NCBI RefSeq assembly: GCF_001629735.1
Contig: NZ_CP015224.1
Span: forward strand, 930,001-994,000
Direction: 5' to 3'
DNA from: Lysinibacillus sphaericus
Lineage (GTDB): Bacteria; Bacillota; Bacilli; Bacillales_A; Planococcaceae
Length of the DNA: 64,000 nt
The position numbers and the translations under genes were made by a program. A model generated the notes under the pieces. It was not told where the DNA came from. It worked only from the letters and a program-made list of their open reading frames with translations, and made no database searches. Shown here in pieces: positions 9,176 through 18,373 of the stretch; position 1 is the first letter of the stretch; the number at the start of each line of letters is the position of its first letter.

Positions 9176-10732
9176 ATGAATTTGAAAAATAGTGGGGTAA
9201 TACTCTTCATGTTCGTGATGGCATTCATTATAAGTGCATGTTCAAGTGATGGAGCGAAAGTATCGACGAGCTCTAATAGTTCTGATGGCCAAACTACAGC
9301 AGATGTACCGCAGGAAATTGTAGTACGTGTAAATGATGATCCGGATTTTTTAGATCCACATAAGGCAACCGCATCCATTTCGTATCAAATGATTATGAAT
9401 TTATTTGAAGGATTAATGGCACCAGAAACAAATGGTTCTTTAAAAGAAGGACTTGCAGAGAGCTATGAGGTTTCAGAGGACGGTTTAACATATACATTTA
9501 AGATTCGCCAAGGAGTGAAATTCCATAATGGTGATGATTTAACGATAGAAGATATTCAATATTCATTTGACCGTTTAATGGGGAAAAACGGTGGTGAAAA
9601 AATGTCCAATAACTTTGATAACGTGGCATCAACTGAGGCACCAGATGCCAGCACATTTGTGATTAAGTTAAAGAATCCTAATTCTAACTTCCTGTATTCA
9701 TTAACGGCAAGACAATCAGCAATTATTCCTAAAAGTAATGATGGGAAGCATAATGAGAATCCAATCGGAACAGGTCCTTTTGCCTTTGTGAAATACGCGC
9801 CAGGGACAAATTTAGAACTTAAGAAAAATGAGAACTACTGGCAGGAAGGCTTACCTTATTTGAATAAAGTTACGTTTACCTTCCAATCGGATGATCAAGC
9901 AGCGATTATGAGCTTGATGGCAAATGAGGTTGATTTAACAAGTGTGCCATGGCATCGTGTGAGTGAGGTTGAAGGGAGCTACCATTTAACGCATCAAAAT
10001 AATAACTCATCCTTAATCATTACATTTAATGAAACAAAGGCTCCATTCGATAACGTAAAAGTGAGACAGGCTATGAACTACGCGATTAGTAAATCCGATA
10101 TTATTGATTCGGTATTTGCGGGCTATGCTGTCCCACTTGGTTCAAATATGAGTCCAGCGATGGGCGATTTCCAAAAAAAGGGCTTAGAAAGCATGTATGA
10201 ACGCGATATAGAAAAAGCAAAGGCGTTATTGGCAGAGGCTGGTTATCCGGATGGCTTCAAAACAAAAATTACGGTATCTTCACACAATGATATGTATTCG
10301 AATATAGCTCAAATTGCAGTTGCGAATTTACAAGAAATTGGTGTTGATGTGGAAATTGAGGTGGTGGAGTGGGGAATTTGGCTAGACCGTGTTTATTTTG
10401 GTCGTGACTATCAAATGACAACGATTGATTTAACAGGTCGTGCATCAGCCTACGAGGTTTTAAATGATTATATTTCTACAAATGATAGTGAAAACTTCTT
10501 CCTATTTAAAAATGACGAGTATGACAAAATTATGACTGATGTGCTAAAGGAAACAGATCAAACCAAACAAATTGAGTACTACCATCGAGCACAGGAAATT
10601 TTAGCTGAGCAGGCTACTGCGGTTTATATTGCTGATTACCAAATTGTTTGGGGTTCTGACAAACAAGTGACGGGGCTGAAGAGCTATCCATTCTGGTTCC
10701 ATGATATGTCAGAGGTTCAATTTTCAAACTAG
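9176..10732 (+). CDS. peptide-type ABC substrate-binding lipoprotein (OppA/DppA family)
   Basis: A 518-residue extracytoplasmic solute receptor. Its signal peptide ends in the lipobox IISAC with lipid-anchored Cys22, followed by a Ser/Asp-rich linker. The mature protein has the SBP family 5 layout: DPDFLDPHKATASISYQ, YTFKIRQGVKFHNGD and GTGPFAFVKYAPG. It captures the substrate outside the membrane and delivers it to OppB/OppC. It begins 17 bases after the P1 hydrolase gene. Family 5 receptors also bind nickel, sugars or peptides, so the ligand is open; the adjoining amide hydrolase argues for a peptide or oligoamide. Confidence 0.9.
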   Translation: MNLKNSGVILFMFVMAFIISACSSDGAKVSTSSNSSDGQTTADVPQEIVVRVNDDPDFLDPHKATASISYQMIMNLFEGLMAPETNGSLKEGLAESYEVSEDGLTYTFKIRQGVKFHNGDDLTIEDIQYSFDRLMGKNGGEKMSNNFDNVASTEAPDASTFVIKLKNPNSNFLYSLTARQSAIIPKSNDGKHNENPIGTGPFAFVKYAPGTNLELKKNENYWQEGLPYLNKVTFTFQSDDQAAIMSLMANEVDLTSVPWHRVSEVEGSYHLTHQNNNSSLIITFNETKAPFDNVKVRQAMNYAISKSDIIDSVFAGYAVPLGSNMSPAMGDFQKKGLESMYERDIEKAKALLAEAGYPDGFKTKITVSSHNDMYSNIAQIAVANLQEIGVDVEIEVVEWGIWLDRVYFGRDYQMTTIDLTGRASAYEVLNDYISTNDSENFFLFKNDEYDKIMTDVLKETDQTKQIEYYHRAQEILAEQATAVYIADYQIVWGSDKQVTGLKSYPFWFHDMSEVQFSN

Positions 10733-10742
10733 GAGAGGATGA

Positions 10743-11690
10743 GTGCCCATGATGTATATTCTACGTCGAATCATCCTGTTAATAACAACCATCCTGCTTG
10801 TATCCATTATTACATTTGGTGTTTTTCAAATATTACCTGGAGATCCGGTTCGAACAATGCTGGGGACAGAAGCGGATCCCACACAAATTGAAAATTTACG
10901 ATCTGAACTCGGCTTAGATCGTCCTCTTTATGAACAATATGTGGATTGGATGAAGGGCTTATTGACAGGTCAGCTAGGTGATTCCATTCGTTTTTCAATG
11001 CCTGTAAAAGATTTATTATTTGATCGACTTCCTGTCACTATGTCGTTGGCAGGGATTACCCTACTCATTGTTTTAGTCATTTCCTTACCTTTAGGGATGT
11101 TTGCGGCAAGAAGACAAAATAAAATAAGTGATGTGTCGTTATCTACTGTGACACAAATTGGGATGGCTGTACCATCCTTTTGGCTAGGAATGATGCTTAT
11201 TCTTTACGTTGGCTTACAGTTTAGCTTCTTTAAAATTAGTGGTTATATACCATGGACACAAAGTGTTGCTGGGGCGCTTAGTACGCTCCTTCTCCCAGCC
11301 TTAACCATTGCGATACCACAAATTGCTGTGAACTTCCGCTATGTGCGTACCGCTATTTTAGAGCAGGTTCAGCTCGACTATGTACGGACAATTCGTAGTA
11401 AGGGAATGTCTGAACAAAATGTCATGTATAAGCATGTATTGAAAAATTCAATGATTCCGATTTTAACCGTATTTGGCCTAATTATGGCGGAAGTTGTAGC
11501 GGGGACGATTATTGTGGAGCAAGTATTTTCTTTGCCTGGTATTGGACAGCTTCTCATAACGGCTATTAGTAACCGTGATTTTCCACTTGTACAGGGGATC
11601 GTTATGTATATTACGGTCGCTGTGGTCATGATAAATTTTATTGTCGATATTTTATATTCTGTATTAGATCCTAGAATCCGATTACATTAA
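10743..11690 (+). CDS. peptide ABC transporter permease (OppB/DppB type)
   Basis: A 315-residue inner-membrane permease. The N-terminus ILRRIILLITTILLVSIITFGVF is the first membrane helix, and the segment FQILPGDPVRTMLG is typical of DppB/OppB. Further helices follow from about residue 100, and the ATPase-contact EAA loop lies around YVRTIRSKGMSEQNV. The start is uncertain: GTG 10743 or one of the tandem ATGs at 10749 and 10752, all near the AGGAGAGG site. It pairs with the OppC-type permease 12 bases downstream. Confidence 0.9.
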   Translation: MPMMYILRRIILLITTILLVSIITFGVFQILPGDPVRTMLGTEADPTQIENLRSELGLDRPLYEQYVDWMKGLLTGQLGDSIRFSMPVKDLLFDRLPVTMSLAGITLLIVLVISLPLGMFAARRQNKISDVSLSTVTQIGMAVPSFWLGMMLILYVGLQFSFFKISGYIPWTQSVAGALSTLLLPALTIAIPQIAVNFRYVRTAILEQVQLDYVRTIRSKGMSEQNVMYKHVLKNSMIPILTVFGLIMAEVVAGTIIVEQVFSLPGIGQLLITAISNRDFPLVQGIVMYITVAVVMINFIVDILYSVLDPRIRLH

Positions 11691-11702
11691 GAGGTGGATA
11701 CA

Positions 11703-12530
11703 ATGAAACCGCTACAACGTTATACTAAAAAACTGAATTTATCCATTGGTCTCCTCGTCATTGTCGGCTTTTTGCTCGTCATGCTGGTCAGCTTTTTTTA
11801 TACACCACATGATGTCAACGCCATGAACATACCTGAGAAATTGCGTGGACCAGGTGGTGCTTATCTTTTTGGGACAGATGAATTCGGGCGTGATATTTTT
11901 AGCCGGATTATGAAGGGGACACAAACAGCTTTCGCCGTTGGGCTACTAACTGTAGGAATTGGGACATTGTTTGGTATTACCATAGGAGGAATTGCAGGCT
12001 ATGTTGGTGGCTGGGTTGATGAACTATTTATGCGAACAATGGACGCTTTAATGGCGTTTCCTGGCATTATATTAGCATTGATGCTAGTAGCGGTATTTGG
12101 CCCTGGGATTGTCAATACGGCCGTAGCCTTAGGCATTATCGCCATCCCTGCTATTGCTAGAATTGCACGGAGCGGATTTGTCCAACAACGTGATTCAGAG
12201 TATGTATTGGCAGCCAAATTAATTGGTGTCAAGCCTCATAGCATTATGTTTCGTCATATTTTACCTAATATATCGTCGCAAATTATTGTCGCTGCGACTG
12301 TCACATTTGCTACTGCAATGTTAGCAGAGGCAGCACTAAGCTATTTAGGGCTTGGTGTTCAGCCACCAAACCCTAGCTGGGGCAGAATGTTAAAAGATTC
12401 ACAGGCTTATTTAATCGGTGCCCCTTGGTATACGTATGCGCCTGGAGGAGCCATCACGATTCTTGTTCTTGGCTTATATATGCTTAGTAACGCTTTACGT
12501 GATTTTATGGACCCACGTTCAAAATCGTAA
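11703..12530 (+). CDS. peptide ABC transporter permease (OppC/DppC type)
   Basis: A 275-residue permease with an N-terminal membrane helix, the HPFGTDEFGRDIFSR-like segment FGTDEFGRDIFSR typical of OppC, and an EAA loop near YVLAAKLIGVKPHSI. ATG 11703 lies 6 bases after AGAGGTGG; an in-frame GTG at 11694 falls inside that ribosome site and was not used. It is the last gene of the operon and overlaps the tail of the oppositely oriented PucR gene by 12 bases, so no terminator separates them. Confidence 0.9.
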   Translation: MKPLQRYTKKLNLSIGLLVIVGFLLVMLVSFFYTPHDVNAMNIPEKLRGPGGAYLFGTDEFGRDIFSRIMKGTQTAFAVGLLTVGIGTLFGITIGGIAGYVGGWVDELFMRTMDALMAFPGIILALMLVAVFGPGIVNTAVALGIIAIPAIARIARSGFVQQRDSEYVLAAKLIGVKPHSIMFRHILPNISSQIIVAATVTFATAMLAEAALSYLGLGVQPPNPSWGRMLKDSQAYLIGAPWYTYAPGGAITILVLGLYMLSNALRDFMDPRSKS

Positions 12531-14156
12531 TAAATCAGGTGCTGTTTTCTGCAAAAGTTCATAGGCCTTGACGGCAATTTCAATGTTTAGTCGATGTGGC
12601 GCTTGTAAAAAATCAGCACCGAATATACTTTCTAGTCGTTCAATGCGTTTATAGAGCGTTTGACGGACGATAAATAATTGCTCTGCCGTATCATTTTTAG
12701 CTCCATTGCAAGCTAAATAAACAGCTAATGTTTGGAACAAATCATGGCCGTTTTTTTGATCCAGTAATAATAATTCTAGCAAGTAATCTTTCACAAATTG
12801 TAATAGGGTGGTTTGCTCTTGCTGTAATAATAACCGGAAAACGCCTAAATCCTTATAATAAATGGAGCTAGTCAATTGATGATGCTGCATTTGGATAGAC
12901 GATTTAGCCTCCTTATAGCCAAGATGAACACTTTCTATTGTTTGATAAACATTGCTTATCCCACAGGTAAGGCTAAGCTGTTCAAAAAATTGAGATGCCT
13001 TTCTAGCAACAATTTGTGATATGGCTTGATTGAAGGAATCTCGATTATCCTTCATATAATCTGCAGCTATATAGAAGGATAAAATAATAATCTCATGCTG
13101 TCGTACTGAAACGGTAGGGAAGAATCCTAGCTTCTTTAAGATGGAGCGAACATACATGGCATTTTGTAATTGTATTTCCTGCCACTCTTCCTCTGGCACT
13201 GCTTTGGTTTCGTCATGTAGATTGAACACGACGACACGGTAAAATAAATTCCGACTTTCAATCGGTAAATAGCTTTGGTAGTATGGGACATCCACAGGCT
13301 GGCCTTGAATTAATGCAAGAATGAACTCATCCTCACGGCTTTGCTGACGTTCCTGAAGCATGCGATTTCTCATTAAAATTTGGGCAATGGACATCGTAGC
13401 ACGTTCTAAGTTTAATAAGGTGTAATCACTCGGTTTCGGCAGTTCAGAATGCATACATAGATAGCCCCAAACTTGTCCAAGACCATTTACTGGGATAATG
13501 ACAAAATGGTCCTTGTCAATTGATAAAAGATGTAAGGGCTCTTGTAGTTCTAACTGCTGACAATGTTCTTCCATCATACGTAAGTGTTTTTTAGCTTCGA
13601 CTGGATAATAAAAGCTTTTTGTATCTTCGGAGACAAATAAAAATAATGCCTCGGTATCTTGATGAAGGACTTGTAAGATTTTTAAAATCCCATTGGGCAT
13701 TAACGATAATTCCATAAATGTTTTAGAAAGGGTATCGAGCTGTGTAAGTGCCTGTTGGTGTTGGTTAATTATGTACGTATGTAAATCTTGTGTAATATCG
13801 ATAAAGCGAACTATTTCTTCAAAGACAATGATTGGAAAATGATGCGCATTCGCCATGGCAATCAGCTCCACAGGGACATGATCAAAATAGTCTCCAATTT
13901 CAATACAAAGCCCTGCAGCTTCGTTCCGAATAAGGTTTTGTAAGTAAGCAATTTGCGTTTCACGCTCTAACTGTAAACCGACCCCAGTAGTTAAAATGAG
14001 TTCACCACCATTAATTAACGTATCAAAATCTTTAATTTCTAAAATATGTGTCCACAGAACTTGTCGTTCAAGGCCATGGTGTCCTGCTATAAGCTTCGCT
14101 GATTCAAAATGTTTGCGCTTAAGGACATCACGTACGAGTAGAGGATGTTTGGACAT
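12519..14156 (-). CDS. PucR family transcriptional regulator
   Basis: A 545-residue regulator with an N-terminal PucR sensory domain (LLVRDVLKRKHFESAKLIAG, then GGELILTTGVGL), a middle GGDEF-like region, and a C-terminal helix-turn-helix (about 485-530, with VRQTLYKRIERLESIFG). PucR proteins commonly activate purine, amino acid or amine catabolic genes in response to an intermediate. It lies between the catabolic operon, whose last gene it overlaps tail to tail, and a divergent aminotransferase gene. It is the obvious candidate to control both, but that is inferred from position. Confidence 0.85.
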   Translation of the reverse strand: MSKHPLLVRDVLKRKHFESAKLIAGHHGLERQVLWTHILEIKDFDTLINGGELILTTGVGLQLERETQIAYLQNLIRNEAAGLCIEIGDYFDHVPVELIAMANAHHFPIIVFEEIVRFIDITQDLHTYIINQHQQALTQLDTLSKTFMELSLMPNGILKILQVLHQDTEALFLFVSEDTKSFYYPVEAKKHLRMMEEHCQQLELQEPLHLLSIDKDHFVIIPVNGLGQVWGYLCMHSELPKPSDYTLLNLERATMSIAQILMRNRMLQERQQSREDEFILALIQGQPVDVPYYQSYLPIESRNLFYRVVVFNLHDETKAVPEEEWQEIQLQNAMYVRSILKKLGFFPTVSVRQHEIIILSFYIAADYMKDNRDSFNQAISQIVARKASQFFEQLSLTCGISNVYQTIESVHLGYKEAKSSIQMQHHQLTSSIYYKDLGVFRLLLQQEQTTLLQFVKDYLLELLLLDQKNGHDLFQTLAVYLACNGAKNDTAEQLFIVRQTLYKRIERLESIFGADFLQAPHRLNIEIAVKAYELLQKTAPDLLRF

Positions 14157-14301
14157 AATTTAGCACCTGCCCTTCGAATGTACAATGTCTAATTTTTATT
14201 ATGTTTGAGAAGTCAGAAAATTTCAACACGAATGAGTGTATATAGTAAAAATTGACGAAAGGCAAAAAATACATCTAGGATACACGATTGGAGGTCATGA
14301 G

Positions 14302-15663
14302 ATGGAAAAGGAACGAAGTGATCAGTTCACCCATACCTTACAGCACAAAGATCGTGAAAACATTTGGCACCATATGTCCATTTATAACGAGCATACTCCA
14401 GTCATTATTGAACAAGGGGAAGGAGCATGGATAAAAGACAGTTTAGGCAATCGATTTTTAGATGGCATGTCAGGCTTATGGGCAGTCAATGTGGGTTATG
14501 GACGTGAGCGACTTGCTAAGGTCGCTTACGAGCAATTAAAAAAACTATGCTATGCCCCTTTAACACAGAGCCATGAGCCTGCTATTAGATTAGCTGAAAA
14601 AATCAACAGCTTACTAGAGGACGACTATATGATGTTTTATTCGAATAGTGGTTGTGATGCAAATGAAATAGCGCTCAAGTTAATACGACAATTCCATCAA
14701 CAAAACGGGGAAGGGACACGCTATAAAATGATTGCTAGTTATCGAGCCTATCATGCTAGCTCGCTTGGAGCATTAGCCGCTACAGGCCAGGCATTACGTA
14801 AATATAAATATGAACCATTAACACCAGGCTTCCTACACGTTGCCCCACCCGATCCTTATCGTCGTCCTAAAGGTCAATCAATGGAAGTATATAATTTAGC
14901 AAGAGCGCGTGACATCGAAGAAAAAATTATTGAGGAGCAAAATGAAACGATTGCCGCTGTTATTATGGAGCCATTCATAACAGGTGGGGGTGTCTTCATT
15001 CCACAACAAACATATGTTCAAGAAGTAGAGCGCATTTGTAGAAAGTACGGGGTGTTACTTATTATCGATGAAGTTATTTGTGGTTTCGGGCGAACGGGTA
15101 AGCTGTTTGGCCATCAACATTTCGGTATTCGTCCAGATGTTATTACAATGGCTAAAGGACTTACTAGCGCCTATTTACCACTATCAATTACAGCAGTAAG
15201 AAAAGATATTTATGATAAATTTAAAGAGATCGACGGCTATAGTCATTGTCGACATATGAATATGTTCGGTGGTAACCCGGCAGCCTGTGCTGTGGCATTA
15301 GAAAATATTAAGATCATTGAAGAAGAGGGACTTGTACAGCGTGCAAAAGATTTAGGAATTCAACTACTCCATGACCTACAAGACTTATTAGAGTTACCCT
15401 TTGTTGGAGATATTCAAGGGCTAGGGTTGCTCGTTGGTATAGAGCTTGTTGAAGATAAAGCCTCACAAAGACCTGCAAAGGAAGAAAGGGTGGCAAGCAT
15501 CATTGCTGAGTGTAAAGCGAATGGCTTAATTGTTGGGAAAAATGGCGGTACAGTGGAGGGCTCCAATACTATCATTACGTTAAGTCCACCGCTTTGCTGT
15601 ACCGATGAAGATCTTGAATTTATGGTAGCTGTTTTAAAAAGAGTATTTGCCGCCCATGTCTAA
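14302..15663 (+). CDS. class III (omega-amino acid type) aminotransferase
   Basis: A 453-residue PLP-dependent transaminase. It shows the class III opening IIEQGEGAWIKDSLGNRFLDG, the SGCDANEIALKL cofactor loop, the PLP-phosphate/Asp site LIIDEVICGFGRTGK and the Schiff-base lysine in TMAKGLTSAYLP. Relatives use omega-amino acids such as beta-alanine, GABA or taurine with pyruvate and produce a semialdehyde. The start at 14302 follows GGAGGTCATGA. It is divergent from pucR and probably under its control; its aldehyde product would suit the dehydrogenase at 4699. The exact donor is not determined. Confidence 0.85.
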   Translation: MEKERSDQFTHTLQHKDRENIWHHMSIYNEHTPVIIEQGEGAWIKDSLGNRFLDGMSGLWAVNVGYGRERLAKVAYEQLKKLCYAPLTQSHEPAIRLAEKINSLLEDDYMMFYSNSGCDANEIALKLIRQFHQQNGEGTRYKMIASYRAYHASSLGALAATGQALRKYKYEPLTPGFLHVAPPDPYRRPKGQSMEVYNLARARDIEEKIIEEQNETIAAVIMEPFITGGGVFIPQQTYVQEVERICRKYGVLLIIDEVICGFGRTGKLFGHQHFGIRPDVITMAKGLTSAYLPLSITAVRKDIYDKFKEIDGYSHCRHMNMFGGNPAACAVALENIKIIEEEGLVQRAKDLGIQLLHDLQDLLELPFVGDIQGLGLLVGIELVEDKASQRPAKEERVASIIAECKANGLIVGKNGGTVEGSNTIITLSPPLCCTDEDLEFMVAVLKRVFAAHV

Positions 15664-15667
15664 TACG

Positions 15668-15706
15668 AGGCGATTCCAGAGCAGGGGAATTCAGGAATCG
15701 CCTTTA
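15668..15706. terminator. hairpin between convergent aminotransferase and MarR genes
   Basis: Perfect 10-bp arms AGGCGATTCC and GGAATCGCCT close a 16-base loop between two convergent genes. The right arm overlaps the MarR stop codon. The T-run is short (TTT), so termination may be weak. Confidence 0.6.
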
Positions 15707-16156
15707 ATAGTGTCGCTTCTGCCCTTTTTTTACAGATTCCCAATCAATTTCAATGTTTTGTAGAACTCGCTTGAGTAAATGGTGGATGCTGTCGACTTCA
15801 TCGCTAGAAAAACCATCAAGTGCTCGTTTATTAGAATACTCGCCTTCCCGCTTTAAAAATGGATAGATGTCTAAGCTTCTATTGGTTGGAAAAAGTAATT
15901 TGTTTTTTTTATTTCCTTGATCACTACGTTTTTCAATAAAGCCTTTTGTTTCTAATTTTTGGATGGCCCTAGAAGCAGTTGTGCGATCCACCTTCAATAG
16001 CTCTGCCACCTTTTCTTGAATAATGCCAGGATTTTCGCAAATTCGGATAACATATAAATATTGACCCTTCGTTAAATCCAATTCCTTAAATTCTATATTA
16101 CTAATCGAGTCTAAAGCCCGTGCGATAGCACCTATTTCACGTAAGATTTCTTTCAT
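15704..16156 (-). CDS. MarR family transcriptional regulator
   Basis: A 150-residue winged-helix regulator. The DNA-binding core is visible as EKVAELLKVDRTTASRAIQKLETKGFIEKRSDQ (written here in family terms: recognition helix TTASRAIQKLE, wing RSDQGNKK). N- and C-terminal helices would form the dimer. It is transcribed away from the GNAT gene at 16282, and a perfect 10-6-10 palindrome lies between them. Autoregulation together with the GNAT gene is therefore likely. The ligand is unknown. Confidence 0.85.
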   Translation of the reverse strand: MKEILREIGAIARALDSISNIEFKELDLTKGQYLYVIRICENPGIIQEKVAELLKVDRTTASRAIQKLETKGFIEKRSDQGNKKNKLLFPTNRSLDIYPFLKREGEYSNKRALDGFSSDEVDSIHHLLKRVLQNIEIDWESVKKGQKRHY

Positions 16157-16172
16157 TTTCGATCCTCCTGAG

Positions 16173-16198
16173 ATTTTTATTGTATTTGCAATAAAAAT
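16173..16198. promoter_or_regulatory. palindromic operator, probably for the MarR regulator
   Basis: Perfect inverted arms ATTTTTATTG and CAATAAAAAT are separated by 6 bases. The site lies just upstream of the MarR ribosome binding site (AGGAGGATC on the minus strand) and upstream of the divergent GNAT gene. Size and symmetry suit a MarR dimer. Confidence 0.65.
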
Positions 16199-16281
16199 CG
16201 TTCTATACTAATAGTATCATCTTTGGGTGAAAATTGCACCTGGAGAAGAGGATGATGGTAGTGAAACGAGGAGGAGTATTC

Positions 16282-16713
16282 ATGAGCATAAAAAAAGTAA
16301 CAACTGATGCAGACTTACAATTAGCATTTGATTTTAGACGAAAAGTTTTTATTGAAGAGCAACAAGTACCAGAGGTAGAAGAGTTTGATGAATTTGATTC
16401 ACTGCAAGCACCATGTGATCATATTCTTGTGTACTATAAGGAGCAGCCAGTGGGAACGGGTAGACTGCGTGTAGTCGAGGGCTATGGTAAACTGGAGCGC
16501 ATTTGTATAGTAGAAGAGTTCCGTAAATTTGGACTTGGCAAAGAAATTATTATTGGCTTAGAGCAAATTGCCCGAGACAATGGCCTCACAAAAGCTAAAT
16601 TAAATGCACAATCATATGCAGAGGGTTTTTATGAAAAATTAGGCTATAAGCGTGAAGGGGAAGAGTTTATGGATTGTGGCATTCCCCATATTTTAATGAA
16701 GAAATACTGGTAG
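16282..16713 (+). CDS. GNAT family N-acetyltransferase
   Basis: A 143-residue acetyltransferase resembling Bacillus YjcF/ElaA. The N-terminal FRRKVFIEEQQVP is typical of that group, and the acetyl-CoA pyrophosphate loop is seen around ERICIVEEFRKFGLGKEI (about 78-95). FYEKLGYKREGEEF near the C-terminus is the conserved GNAT ending. ATG 16282 follows GAGGAGTATTC; the longer reading from 16234 has no ribosome site. Substrate unknown; control by the divergent MarR is inferred. Confidence 0.85.
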   Translation: MSIKKVTTDADLQLAFDFRRKVFIEEQQVPEVEEFDEFDSLQAPCDHILVYYKEQPVGTGRLRVVEGYGKLERICIVEEFRKFGLGKEIIIGLEQIARDNGLTKAKLNAQSYAEGFYEKLGYKREGEEFMDCGIPHILMKKYW

Positions 16714-16830
16714 ATGTGCTAGGGATTGAAAAACAGATAGAATTTCCACCTACACTTTATTGAAGTGAGTATGATGTTCAATCAAATAACGATAACGGAT
16801 TCAGATGCATCAATACTTTGTCATACAATA

Positions 16831-16863
16831 ATACCTCCTCCTGTTGACCTTGGGAGGAGGTAT
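16831..16863. repeat. 11-bp inverted repeat in a 244-base gap
   Basis: Arms ATACCTCCTCC and GGAGGAGGTAT flank an 11-base loop between the GNAT gene and a convergent RDD gene. There is no T-run on either side, so it is not a standard terminator, although it may still end or protect transcripts. I see no gene in 16714-16957. Confidence 0.5.
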
Positions 16864-16957
16864 ATTAGTGTTATGAATTTTGGATATGGGTTTCAATGAT
16901 CCATAAAGCTCCGTACGTCATGGGGTTGCAAATCTACAACTAATTTTAGCAATTCGT

Positions 16958-17347
16958 TTATTTCTCTTTCACAACCGTACCGGCAAAGCTATCATGAGGA
17001 AGGCATTGTCCATGCTGTTGCTCAAATGCCTGGCGATTTTTTAAATAGTCAAATGAACTGATTGTATCCCGATAAGCCATACGTTTTAAAATTTGACAGT
17101 CTGATAATTCATGACCATCTGCATTTTCCAGTACTAGTCCCGTAGCTTTATAGCCAATGGTTTGTCCACCTTTACGAAGCTGTGCGTACTCTAATGCCCA
17201 TAACATGACTGTCGGTGTAACGAGTGCATGAACCACCTCATTTTTCACTTTCTTCCGTAGAAAATACTCCACGCCCAATGTGACAGCCGTTGAAATAGCA
17301 GTATCCATTAAAAAAGCAGCAGCTCGTTTTTTTGTAATCGATTCCAT
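16958..17347 (-). CDS. RDD family membrane protein
   Basis: A 129-residue protein starting ESITKKRAAAFLMDTAIS, the RDD motif region in which R, D and D are conserved in a first membrane helix. A second helix covers about 40-60, and GGQTIGYKATGL matches the family's conserved QTxGK-like segment. RDD proteins are small membrane proteins of mostly unknown or transport-related function. The ribosome site (GGAGGACC on the minus strand) supports the start. It appears to be a single-gene unit. Confidence 0.75.
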   Translation of the reverse strand: MESITKKRAAAFLMDTAISTAVTLGVEYFLRKKVKNEVVHALVTPTVMLWALEYAQLRKGGQTIGYKATGLVLENADGHELSDCQILKRMAYRDTISSFDYLKNRQAFEQQHGQCLPHDSFAGTVVKEK

Positions 17348-17422
17348 GCAGGTCCTCCTCCCATTGATTTCTCACCAGTACATACGGAAAATAAGAATAA
17401 AAGGTTTCAAATTATTTTAGAT

Positions 17423-18373
17423 TCATTCTAACGGTAGTTCAGGATAGGAGGGAATCGCCCCGTGCTTCATTGTCGTGATTCCTGCATAGCGATTGGCAAA
17501 AGAAAGCAGGGATATCGCATACTGTTCACAATAGGCTACCAAATGATCGGCAGATAATTGATGTTGAAGGAATTGACTTAATATCGCCCCAATAAAAGCG
17601 TCCCCAGCACCAGTCGTATCAACTGCTTGTACATTCTCAGCATGGACCTTACGTTGACATTTCTTTGTATATAATGTTGCGCCTTCTGCTCCATGAGTAA
17701 TGATAATGGTCTCCAGATGCCCCTGAAATAATGTGTGCACAGCCGAAAATTCTTCCTCGATGGCTGTTAAAAATAACAGTTCTTCATTCGAAAGCTTTAC
17801 AATATGGGCTTTTGGTAAAAAAGCTAGAATCGTTTCTCGACAAGCCGTCTCATCCTGCCATAAAGGCAATCGAACATTCGGATCAAAGGAAACGATGCTG
17901 CCTGCTTGATGTGCCTGCTCGATAAAAGCTAAATGGGCTGATTTCATTGGACTGTCAACAAGATTAACTGAACAAAAATGAATGATATCTTTGTTAGTTA
18001 ATAGTTGTGATGGGAGATACTCTTGTTTGTACAATAAATCTGCAGCATGGCGTCGATAAAATTGAAAATCTCGCTCGCCCGTTTCAGAGAGTGCTACAAA
18101 AGCAAGGCTAGTTTCTCCCTCAGTAGTTTGTCGAATATATTGTGTGTCCACACCTGCCTGCTGCAAAGTCTTCTTCAGAAAATCACCAAACGCATCCTGA
18201 CCTATTTGTGTTAGGAGGGCTGCCTGTTGACCAAGCTTGGCACATACTGCTGCGACATTTGCAGGGGCTCCACCAGCATGTTTCGTGAAATGCTCGATTT
18301 GTACTAGGTCACCATGCTGCTGTGTTGGTGTAAAATCTATTAGCAATTCACCAATTGTAAAGAGTTTGCCCAT
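17423..18373 (-). CDS. PfkB family sugar kinase (fructokinase-like)
   Basis: A 316-residue ribokinase/PfkB-fold kinase. It has the first PfkB signature around KHAGGAPANVAAVCAKLG (about 31-48) and the second signature DTTGAGDAFIGA (about 251-262) containing the catalytic Asp. The opening GKLFTIGELLIDFTP resembles fructokinases. It phosphorylates a sugar with ATP in the cytoplasm. Its start codon overlaps the stop of the upstream EamA transporter gene (TAATG), so the two are cotranslated; the transporter could carry the kinase's substrate, but that is a guess. Confidence 0.85.
   Translation of the reverse strand: MGKLFTIGELLIDFTPTQQHGDLVQIEHFTKHAGGAPANVAAVCAKLGQQAALLTQIGQDAFGDFLKKTLQQAGVDTQYIRQTTEGETSLAFVALSETGERDFQFYRRHAADLLYKQEYLPSQLLTNKDIIHFCSVNLVDSPMKSAHLAFIEQAHQAGSIVSFDPNVRLPLWQDETACRETILAFLPKAHIVKLSNEELLFLTAIEEEFSAVHTLFQGHLETIIITHGAEGATLYTKKCQRKVHAENVQAVDTTGAGDAFIGAILSQFLQHQLSADHLVAYCEQYAISLLSFANRYAGITTMKHGAIPSYPELPLE

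Noticed and set aside
14236..14301. N-terminal extension of the aminotransferase
   Set aside because: No ribosome site upstream of 14236; the ATG at 14302 follows GGAGGT and fits the family length.
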